From Antedon bifida (taxonomy: Eukaryota > Echinodermata > Crinoidea > Comatulida > Antedonidae): a stretch of 64,000 bases of DNA. Positions 26,502 through 64,000 of the stretch are shown piece after piece. A program made the translations under genes and the position numbers. A model generated the notes under the pieces. That model saw only the letters and a program-made list of their open reading frames with translations. It did no database searches and was not told the DNA's origin. The stretch is from the NCBI GenBank assembly GCA_963402885.1, contig OY727093.1, positions 14,501,501-14,565,500 on the forward strand, in the 5' to 3' direction. The stretch's first letter is position 1. Every line of letters begins with the position of its first letter.

Positions 26502-28504
26502 GTAAGTAGACATATATTATACTTTAATATCATTTTTTTACGCCTCAGAATGTTGTATCGTTTCTTAACAAATGTATTGTCTGTAAATAACTGTTGTGTG
26601 TTAATCAGTAAAATGTATTTTTATTTTTGTACCAAACTAAGCAATTACAGGTGGCTTATTTCTTATTATGTCAATAAATTTCCACTCCTTTTTAAAATAT
26701 ATTTCGTTGGGTATTAGCCAAGACCTTTGGCACCGATATTACTAACTAGTACTAGACCTATTATTTAACTTAGGCTACGTGCAGTTGTTTCTAAGGGTGG
26801 GTCTAGAGCTAAAGCTTTTTTTTTAAACGTCGAAACAATTTTTAGAATTTATATGAGTTAGAATTTTTTTAAAGAAGGAAAAAGAGAAATAATACAACCT
26901 GGAGAAAATGTATTTGTCCTATAAACCCGTTATCACGTAGCGTACTAGTACATTAATATAGAAATTCAATCCTAGTTTCTATGGTATTATGCCTATAAGA
27001 CATACTATATATCCAAGGGCATAGTTTTTAATGATATCTCTTGCACTGGTTTACCTGACTGAAAGTTGCTACATTCATTTCTTGTAAAGATCCGTACCGA
27101 AGGATAAGTTGTATGAGTGTATTTTCTCTTTTGTAGGTATAACCACCTTTTATTAATACCATTTCTATAATATTGTATGAGCGTATTTAATTTACTCTTT
27201 TCTTATCACCAGTATTTCAAGACAAAAAACCTCAAATTAGTGCGTCGATACGTTCAAAAGAGAGAGACATTATAGAAGCATGCTGTCGTTCTCCTTGTAC
27301 TGAGGCTTTTCTTGACAGCTTTTGCTTATCTTCAAATCCTGAAGATGACATTACTGTAGAGAGTGAAACTATAGAAACAACTACTATTGTTGGTAGTAAA
27401 AAACGTACTAAAAAACCTAAGACGACTCGAAAGTCAGGAAAGTCAGAGAAAAATAGGGACGATGAGAGCCAAACAGAAAATCCACGAAAGGATAGACAAA
27501 AAGAGAAGAACAAAAATAAAGACAAAAACAAAAAAAATAGAGAAGAAAGAAACAAATGTGATAAGAAGACATTGAAAGATAAAAATGGAAAACCGTGTGT
27601 AAGAAAATCAAAAGAAAGGAAAGAGAAAGAGAGAAGTAGAAAAACAAGGAAAAGGAATAAGAAAAATAAACCAACAAGAAGACCAAAGAGATGGGATTCT
27701 GAAACAACTACTCTCAGCGACTTTCTGTTGAGCCAGAAATTGTTACAGGTAATGAAATTATTTTATCCCATCAAATCAAATTAATTGCAACTTTAAAATT
27801 AAAACTGAACTTAAAATATCTCATGGTGTCACTTGTCAAATGAAATTACAATTAATAATTGCGTATGAAAACAATTTTATATAACGTAATTTTAACAAAA
27901 TTATATATAACACATCGTTTTTATAACGTATTCTTATAAAACGTAATTTGTATAACGTAAATATAACGATATATTTTAAACTATAAATCTAAAATTTATG
28001 ACAAATTTATGATAAATGGCTTCTTACCCAACCCTAATATACGTCCAAGGTAGCAATCAACACATTTACATGATATATTTCCAGTTAAGCTTGAGGACCA
28101 GAATAAATAACTTTTCATTAAAAAGTCAATGTTATGTTAAGTAAAAATTGTTTTTTTTTATCTTAAAGGGAATACACGATTCTGATATTGATGATCGAAG
28201 TATAGACGATATCACAACCCAATTTGACGCTATACCAGAAGATGATTTAAGTTCATCCTTAAGTCAAGAAGAATCGAGTAGCAATGAGGTGATACAAGAG
28301 GCACAGAGAACCGAACAATTTAGACCGCCATTTAAACCTGTACCAGCAGATACAAGTGAGGACTCGTATAATAATAATATGTATGTGAGTACAGGTAACA
28401 CGAGAAATGAACAGCCGCCTTTAGACGACGATCCTGTAGAAAAATTAAAAGAGCTAAGACATATATTTGCAGAGCTTGAGGGTGATTCAACGAGCTCATC
28501 GTAA
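26327..28504 (+). CDS. Insulin/IGF-like peptide precursor with basic E domain and acidic tail (three exons)
   Basis: Coding exons 26327-26501, 27213-27748 and 28169-28504 join in frame to 348 residues. The start ATG is followed by a hydrophobic signal peptide (about residues 1-20, MGLLTYLAIFVVLICGVHLR). The B domain has Cys32 and Cys44 with the insulin spacing of 11 (CGADLASELQRRC). A C-like link of about 30 residues holds KK and RSKER. The A domain (DIIEACCRSPCTEAFLDSFC) shows the diagnostic CC-x3-C-x8-C pattern (Cys82, 83, 87, 96). A long, about half Lys/Arg, E-type domain (residues 119-218) with Cys174 and Cys187 ends at a furin-type RPKR. A Ser- and acid-rich tail of about 130 residues follows. 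The intron between the B and A parts is phase 1, as in insulin genes generally. The extension suggests the single-chain IGF type rather than a relaxin type. I infer a secreted growth or metabolic hormone; the receptor is unknown. Confidence 0.9.
26502..27212 (+). other. Insulin-like peptide intron 1 (phase 1)
   Basis: GT at 26,502 and AG at 27,211-27,212 after a moderate pyrimidine tract (TTTACTCTTTTCTTATCACC). It splits the linker between the B and A domains at phase 1, the position and phase conserved in the insulin family. No other feature seen inside. Confidence 0.85.
27213..27748 (+). CDS. Insulin-like peptide exon 2 (A domain and basic E domain)
   Basis: Codes for residues 59-237. It holds the A domain near its start, then a purine-rich stretch coding for a chain of Lys and Arg. 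The opposite-strand open frames at 27,232-27,707 are pyrimidine-rich shadows of this stretch. The donor is CAG then GTAATG, phase 0. Confidence 0.9.
27749..28168 (+). other. Insulin-like peptide intron 2 (phase 0) with ATAACGTA-type repeats
   Basis: Between about 27,878 and 27,975 the words ATAACGTAAT, ATAACGTATT, AAACGTAAT and ATAACGTAAAT recur every 15-30 bases. This is a short degenerate repeat. The acceptor has a long T run (TTTTTTTTTTATCTTAAAG). Confidence 0.7.
28169..28504 (+). CDS. Insulin-like peptide exon 3 (acidic C-terminal tail)
   Basis: Codes for residues 238-348, ending at TAA 28,502-28,504. The peptide is strongly acidic and Ser-rich (HDSDIDDRSIDD, SLSQEESSS). A Pro-containing middle (RPPFKPVPAD) and a short amphipathic end (PVEKLKELRHIFAELEG) follow. 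I know no named domain here. The contrast with the basic exon 2 product is striking. Confidence 0.85.
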   Translation, partial: GIHDSDIDDRSIDDITTQFDAIPEDDLSSSLSQEESSSNEVIQEAQRTEQFRPPFKPVPADTSEDSYNNNMYVSTGNTRNEQPPLDDDPVEKLKELRHIFAELEGDSTSSS

Positions 28505-29844
28505 GCATAAGATATTACGTTGATTATTTATTAAACTCTATAATTTATCGACACCAAGTCGGTTTTCGAATATTTGTTTATTATATTCTTTTATAACACA
28601 ATTCATACGCGCATTCACATACATTATTAATTGTATATTGTAAAAAATGTGTATAGCAAATCTAGATTTCCTATGTGAAAGCTTCGTATGAACGTATATT
28701 ATAAATACATAAATGATGTAGTTTTATGTAATTGTCTTATACCATGTTTATTTATTCATATGAATAATTTGTTTATAGTCATACATATTTTGACTGATAA
28801 TATGTATATATATAACTAAATGAATGTGTGTATATGTGGGTGTTGATTATATATTATGAACATATTCACGTCTAATTTATAAGTCACCGAGGATCGTCGC
28901 ATTGAACGCTTTCATACTTTACTCGAAAATGTGACTCTCACTATGTTTGTTCAAAATGTAAATGTATTTCGTGTATCTATAATAATAATAATAATTGTTT
29001 GTCTCTTAACTTAAACAATTCCTCTGATTGAGGAGAATTAGTGCAATATTTACAGTGGTTGTAAATTACCACTGGGGTGTCATAGATACCCGGCTGTGTA
29101 TTAACATGTTAGAGTGTTAATACAGTTTTTATAGTAATTATAATTTGGAATACTTAAAAAACGGACCATTTTGTGAGACGGAATTTACTTTAAAAATTGT
29201 AAACGTCGTCTGTAACAGATGCTAAAAGTCATTATGTTTTTTTTATCATTATAAAAATAATTGTGAAATTATATAGCGTACGTGTAACTACATCTTTGAC
29301 TGTTAAATCGTTCATTCCAGTCTTCGAGAAGATGGTAATTAATTATGTTAATTTATGACATTGCTTTTAATATAATTATGTGTCAGATTTACGATTTTCG
29401 AATAATTTTATACCGTTTAAACTTTTGTCTTTAATGACTTTAAAAAATGTTTATCGTATAAGACGTGTTAATAATCATACTAGTTCATCTATATTATTTT
29501 CTATTAAAAGCTATTAATGGACAAAATATTATTACAATATTTATGAAGAATTACATTTTCGTTTGGCTTAATTTATAATTTGATATTCTTAGTGAACGCG
29601 TGTGCCAAATGTTGTGTTTCTTATTGACAGTAATGTTGTGCTTAACACTGAATTTCTTGTATGTATCTATTTTGCATGGTTAAAATGACACCCTTTCCTT
29701 TTTTACCCATTTACTATACAGTATATCACCACATCCTGTGACAACCATGCATTCCAACGCTAAGCCATATAAATGGATTAGTTTACAGTATTTTTTAAAT
29801 TCAAAAAAATAAATTACAATTATTATTCAGCAATATAGAATAAA
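28505..29844 (+). terminator. Probable 3' UTR with candidate poly(A) signals
   Basis: ATTAAA at 28,530-28,535 is very close to the stop. Canonical AATAAA occurs at 29,808-29,813 and 29,839-29,844, which would give a 3' UTR of about 1.3 kb. The sequence between is AT-rich without coding character. Which signal is used cannot be told. Confidence 0.4.
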
Positions 29845-32800
29845 ATTATCTGTTAACAAATAACTGGTAATAATGTTTGTTGTTGTTTTCATGAGATTGA
29901 CGTCTGTGAAATGGATCCTGCAGAGTTTTTATATCCAACAATGGTGTGGACAGAAGTGGTATATCCGATAACCTCTTTTCATTTGTTGAGATTAACTTAT
30001 CACGTGTTCTTAGTACAGTAAACCATGGGGCAACTTATTCTCCATCGTTTCTTCCTGATATCGTTATGAGAAAAATGGTTTTGCTATAAATCTCTATCTC
30101 AACAAGTGATAACATTGATGAACACCCCGAAACATCAGTCACGTAAACATATTGTTGATACATAAAATAACTTGAAATCAACATCATTAAACACTATATA
30201 CAGTATAACATTTCTTCGAAACTTCAAAGCAGATGTGTGGTATGGTAGCCAATCACAGATGGACGATACAGAAATACAAATTCCACAAGTCTATTGATAT
30301 GTAAATATATTATTCAAAGTCAGCAACGTCTTGACAAAGATATGAACAAAATAACGTTTCACTGTGTCGTCATAACGGATTGTTTCTTTAGGCCTACTCC
30401 TTGGTCGAAAAATGGTAAGTGTTCTTTGTACTTTATATCCAACCAGTAGATTATAAATTCTATTTATACCAAACCCCATAACAAACCACAGATACTTGGT
30501 CCAGCCATCAGTTAGACCCATTGCTACCCCTTAGTAATATTGGTTAGGCCTAAACAAATTTCAGGCTACATATTCGTAGAACGTCAGACGTTGATTACTG
30601 ATGAATTACGGTACTGCACAAAACGATGTCAATTATAGAAAAGGTAGCTTGATACTTGCTTGATGTTAATGGGTCGGTTAAAGCAAAGATGATGTGTTTA
30701 TAAGTGTGAAAAAGTAAATTGGCAGTCAAGAGTCTTCCAATGATCATTAAGCAGCGACTTGTTGAATTGATTTAGTCTTGGAGCTTTTACAACATGGGAA
30801 GGTAGGCTATTGACAGCAATGACATTTGGTTTATTTACCTTCTTCTCATCTCTCCAATGTGAGTATTGTCGTACTTATTCCATACCAGATTACATTGTAC
30901 ATTACACTGCAATTATATAATGTAAAAAATACACCTGAAAGATGGAAAATCACCATTATGACAATACAAGCTTATATAACGTACCTATCAAATACAGTAA
31001 ACACCTGTTGTCTAATGGTTAAAACCTGTTGTATTGTGTCGTCCAGGGAGTTAATGAGTGAAGGGGGTAGCATTATTATCATTCTATCAGCAACGTCGCA
31101 TTTTGTTTAACCTCCATTGAATGACCTCCACACCTCTCGAAACGAATCAGCTCCGGATTTATGAAGTACCTTCCCTTAATATAGCCCAACCCTACTTAGC
31201 TCAATTTAAGTATACAATAATATGAGACTGGTTTATTTGACAGGTGTTATTCTTTATTTTTAAGATATGTTATCCTTTTTTAAGGAGCTACAAAGATGTG
31301 AAGAACACAAAATAACCGGGTGATATAGTTTTATGCAAAAAATAAGAAAAAAAGATTTGAAATATTTGGATATTGAGTTTACAACATTTGTTAAAATCAT
31401 TAATCGTGATACAGCAAATTAACATCTTGTATCAATTTGTGGTTAAACCTACCGGTACATAGTATTAATATTGAAGACATAGTGCTCAATAATAAATTAA
31501 GTAGCAATTGTGTTCAGAAATAAAGATAACCACAATATTGTTGGATACAAATATATTGCCAAGTCATCAGATGAATTCCTGTTAAAAGTCCATCAAAATA
31601 ACCCATTTTAATCTAATTTAACTTGTCAAACTTTCCAGTTTTTTTTCCTTCAAAGGTGTAACTCATTTCAGGATTAACCACGTTTGTCTATTTTCTATGA
31701 ACAACGAACAATCTTTACGGAAACTTCAGTCAGAAAGTCCAGCAATCCATTAAAGAACTTGAACTGGATAATTGGGTACAACCGCATATCGACATACATA
31801 AAACGGGATTTTACATTTTAAAAATATTTGTGAGAGAGGGATACGTCTAGACAATCTGCCATGCCTTTTGCTATAAAGCTATAGCAATAATATTAACGGT
31901 TCATTTACGAGTGATATGCGTCGCGACAATATTATTATAGTTTTCTTGTAACTCTTTGATTGATGATGATAATAATAGGCCCTTCTTGTTTTTGTGGTTC
32001 CCATGTGTGTTGATGAGAAGAGGGCTGTGGCATAATGTGGAGGGAGAGCAAGCAAGTACTGTACTGTATCTACCGTACTATGGGAATGTTTTATCTTGTT
32101 TAGGTAAAATGTAGGCTACTATACCGTAGGCCCTACAGTAGCAGTAGTAAGAAAGCCGAACATTTAGAATATTGAAACAGTCAATAAATGAAATATTATA
32201 GGGATGAGAACTATACTATACATACATATGATATTGGATTCCATACAGTATCAAACAATCTCACGTGTGATCTGTTTCATTATGTAAAATCGTTCTTACC
32301 CCAAACGGAAAATTTACATCTTAAAAGTATCTGAAGAAGATTTATATTCTTATCAATTAAATAATTTAAATTTTTGGAAATATTTACACCAAAGTTCTCC
32401 TCGATTATTATGTAAACTATGCAAAGTTGAGGAAATTATGATTTTGTGCCGTAATTTATAATAATTCTTGCAAATTCACATATAGAACTGGCTATGTCTG
32501 TACAACAAATACTAAAATGTACAGACGCCTTTTTTTTTACATTGTCTGTTAACACATTATTTTTTTTTTTCAGATATTTTCCGAATTTTGATTTATACAG
32601 TGATCATGTTTCAAATCTGAACAAACTTGTATAATTGCACATAAAATGTCTCTATTCTAATTGAGTCTGAATCTAATGGAAAATACAATCACAACAGATT
32701 ATGATGTATCATTTTATATATTATATATTTTGTACCTTAAACAATAAACGACTTAAACAATACAAACTTTTTTTTTATTTTTAGAATATTAAATTAATTT

Positions 32801-35649
32801 ATCACATGAATATCAAGATTTCCGAAATTAAAGTAAAACATTTTTTATAATTAATGTAATTTTTAAAACCTTCCGGTATCTAATAATTTCAAACTAATTA
32901 AAAGCAAACATTGAATATTAAATAACAGCCGATAATAAACGACCGGGCACTAATTTAAAGAATCAAGTTAAAATACAGTACATATCCACTGTTAACTTTT
33001 TACATACTAACCCTAATTTTGATACAATTACAGGCTTCTTGATTTTTTTTCTACGAAAATTAACCTGTCTAATAAAATCATCAAATATCTGGAAGTTAGC
33101 AAAGATGTTGGAAAGTGCTTATCACTGGTTTCCACACGAAATTTGTTCCAGAATGTAACTTGTTTAACGATGATTCACCCTCCTGTAATTTTAGAAAACC
33201 AAAACAAGATCCCAAAACTAAGGTAAGAACAAGAAAAACATATTTTCTATATTAAAGTCTCAATTTGGCACTATCACACAGTCTCAATTTGGCTCTATCA
33301 GAATGTACCGTGCGTGTACGGTTTCATTACCGTATTCAATACCTGTTTTAGTTGTTGTTATATAACACTTATATTTAACAATAACTGTATTATTACTTAT
33401 AGTATTATTAACTAATTCATGCATGGTTGAACTTTACATACAGATCTATTTAATTTTGAATAAGGGCATGTGCATATCCATTTTATAAAATCTTTAATAC
33501 AGGTTGCCGTCACACGCTTGACTGCGCATGTCCTAAACAAGGTGGTCACTGCCATCAAATGTTATGTAGTCCTAGAAAATAAACATAAGGATGAATATAA
33601 ATAAAAGAAAGGATTAGGTAAACGTTATAGTTTATGAACAGAAAAGTCGACAAAAGTATGTCACACCGGAGATAGGTGCCTAAACCAAAAACAGGTCATG
33701 TGTAATGAATAATAATTATATAGTACGTAAACCAATAACATTACGTTTATTCAGTGGCACTCGTATAGGTTTTTAAATACGTTAACATTTTTTTCACAGA
33801 TATCTACAAACTATAAATTTACAAAAACAAAATAAAGAAAACATATGTACGGTGATATTAATAGTAACGATAAAGGTCGAATGAAAAATAAACATTATTT
33901 TATCAGAATTAGCTCTAATGTACTGATTTATTTTAAAGATAGAAAATACAGTAACTCATTAAATATAGCCAAAAAAAAATATGTGTCAAAGAACGTAAAA
34001 TAAAGAAAGAAGAGAAAGGTTATTCAATACATAAACCAATAATATTAAACTTTTGAGTTATAGCTTTTAATAATATACCTGAACTTGTTGAAACAGCAAT
34101 TTAATTTACTTCTTTAAAGCCCAGGGCAGAATTACTGTAACCCTTCAGATAAATGACGTTTAGATAATATTTAACGAGCCAAAGTAGGCTATTTTTCTCT
34201 GATAAATTTGATGTACCCGTGGGATGAAATATTTTGAAACCTCAGTATTGATCCTAAACAGTATCTTGTCTGTTGAAAATTAGCAAGTAACATCATCAGT
34301 TTTTGACCAGATGTTGACCGCTTCTTCGATACTTTGTACAAATCCAATTATTAAACAGAAGTAGAGTGAGTTTACAAACCCTTGTGAATTCTTTCCATGA
34401 TTAATACAAACGACGGGCTCATAGCCCTACTTTTATTTTCTCTTCGTTTAATACTAAAACAAGAAGACCAGATGTAGACGCTAATAACATAATTAAAGAA
34501 ATTAAATAATGCGCCTTGTTGCTCATTCAAATATCAACATGAATTTGAATGAGTTTATATGGATGAGGTTTTTTTTTTAAAGCCATGTTGTTTAACTACA
34601 ATATACTTCAAAACGTGTCTTTTTAATTTGATACGGTAATTTCAATGTAATGTAAATAACTTGATCTTTCGAGCATTGAGTTACATCTGAATCTGAATGT
34701 ATTCCAAAACAAGAAAACCGTTTAATAATCTCGGCCTAATGATTAAATGTCTTTATGTAATGTCATTTGACATGATGTTATGAACATAACTATAAATGTT
34801 ACAAACATAAATATACATTTCTATTATGGTTTTATGTGACAAATGAGCCCAAATTAAACCGTGGCAACCTTAATACATCAGACTGAACCTGTTCAAAAGT
34901 AAGTCGAGAATTATCAATTCACCGTAACAAGACCGTCAAAATATGCCTACCTCATCATACATCGACACAGTTTTTATATACCTCGTGTCAAAAAAAATGG
35001 CAATATTCAACCCAGTTAAGCCAACACAAGTCGACGGTAACTGCCATATCTAGCCCGCAACACGTTCCCAGGATACGTGGATTACTATTCGTTCTTTCTA
35101 CATGATATTAACGCAAAAGATATGCGCAGCTCCCGTGTCTCGTGGGACGTGGTTTCTTTTCGCGTCACTCCTTTTCCCTTGTTTGCAGCCCCTTCCATGT
35201 TCAAACATTCGATTTGATGTTTACACGCTGATTCTATTTAATCCTCAATATGAAAGGAATACGTTTGTAGTTAGTGAGTGGATCACTTTGTGTACGCTGT
35301 GGGACGTGTAAGAAATTATTCAATAAATTTGGACACGGCTAGGCGTGTTTCTTGGCCTTATTAACATGTGCAGGGCAGTATCTAATATACTACTTTGCCT
35401 GCATATGAAATGATAACACGTCTGCGGTTTCTTTTCTTAGAATTTTCCTCAACAATTTTCTCTACTTATACAAAATGAATATTACAATAAAAGTTATGAA
35501 TTGAGTGATTAATTAGTATTTAAAATAACGTTTTTAAAGAGGATACGTTGATTGGAAGAAATTATCTCTTTTTATCCAAACGTGCTACTGACCATTCATT
35601 ATGACGTATTTGTATTTCAATGACGTCATTTAAGTCATGCACGTAATAC
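29845..35649. other. Intergenic between the insulin-like peptide and the receptor kinase
   Basis: The two genes are convergent here. No exon is supported. A 24-base direct duplication (AGTCTCAATTTGGC...) lies at 33,256-33,300. A GC-richer stretch at about 35,060-35,200 has an open frame but no splice or homology support. Confidence 0.45.
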
Positions 35650-35721
35650 TTTATTCAAGTGTGCTTTAGTGCATGCATGCTAGTATGGTTTGGATTGTGA
35701 TTAAGCACATTTAATGACGTA
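35602..35721. promoter_or_regulatory. Cluster of CRE-type sites 3' of the receptor kinase gene
   Basis: TGACGTAT at 35,602, the perfect palindrome ATGACGTCAT at 35,620-35,629, and TGACGTAT again at about 35,714. These match the CREB/ATF consensus. They flank the presumed 3' end of the kinase gene, so they could belong to an enhancer. Confidence 0.3.
35650..35655 (-). terminator. Candidate poly(A) signal of the receptor kinase gene
   Basis: TTTATT on the plus strand reads AATAAA on the minus strand, about 105 bases past the proposed stop codon at 35,758-35,760. Confidence 0.4.
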
Positions 35722-35757
35722 TAGTAGTTGATTTTACTCAATGGATTTCCAAAGTAA

Positions 35758-64000
<28,243 letters not shown>

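Noticed and set aside
27232-27707. Minus-strand Ser/Leu/Phe-rich frames
   Set aside because: They are mirror frames of the purine-rich Lys/Arg codons in exon 2 of the insulin-like gene.

Overview
The window reads as AT-rich metazoan DNA with long introns, GT/AG splice sites and a very frequent TAGGCCTA-type palindrome. Together with the gene content (an IGF-type insulin-like peptide with a long carboxyl extension, and a Cad96Ca-like receptor tyrosine kinase with fibronectin III domains) this best fits an echinoderm or a close deuterostome relative. The species cannot be fixed from the sequence alone.

Layout. (1) Bases 1-1449, plus strand: the last coding part of a nuclear, SUMO-motif-rich protein that begins before the window, with a poly(A) signal at 1717. 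(2) 1.7-26.1 kb: a gene-poor interval with tandem repeats (a 160-170 bp YY1-motif repeat at 4.9 kb, a 31 bp minisatellite at 8.8 kb), cAMP-response-like sites, and two possible upstream promoters (6.2 kb and 11.5 kb). (3) 26,327-28,504, plus strand: a complete three-exon insulin/IGF-like gene of 348 codons, with CCAAT, CRE-like and TATA elements just upstream. (4) 28.5-35.6 kb: intergenic, probably including the long 3' UTR of the peptide gene. (5) 35,758-64,000, minus strand: a receptor tyrosine kinase gene that I assembled exon by exon. Twelve exons are well supported and joined by matching splice phases: fibronectin III repeats, a membrane segment, and a full kinase domain. A candidate last exon follows. 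The gene continues upstream beyond base 64,000. Its large introns hold a tRNA-derived SINE (36.9 kb), an ATCAAT-rich degenerate array (38.5 kb), a perfect 64 bp triplication (40.6 kb) and a foldback element with a tRNA-like part (56.4-56.9 kb).

How the genes relate. The insulin-like peptide is a secreted ligand; the kinase is a cell-surface receptor. They lie tail to tail about 7 kb apart. Nothing in the sequence shows that they act together, since known insulin receptors have a different architecture, but the linkage is worth testing. I see no RNA genes apart from tRNA-like SINE parts, no CRISPR array and no retroviral or LTR element.
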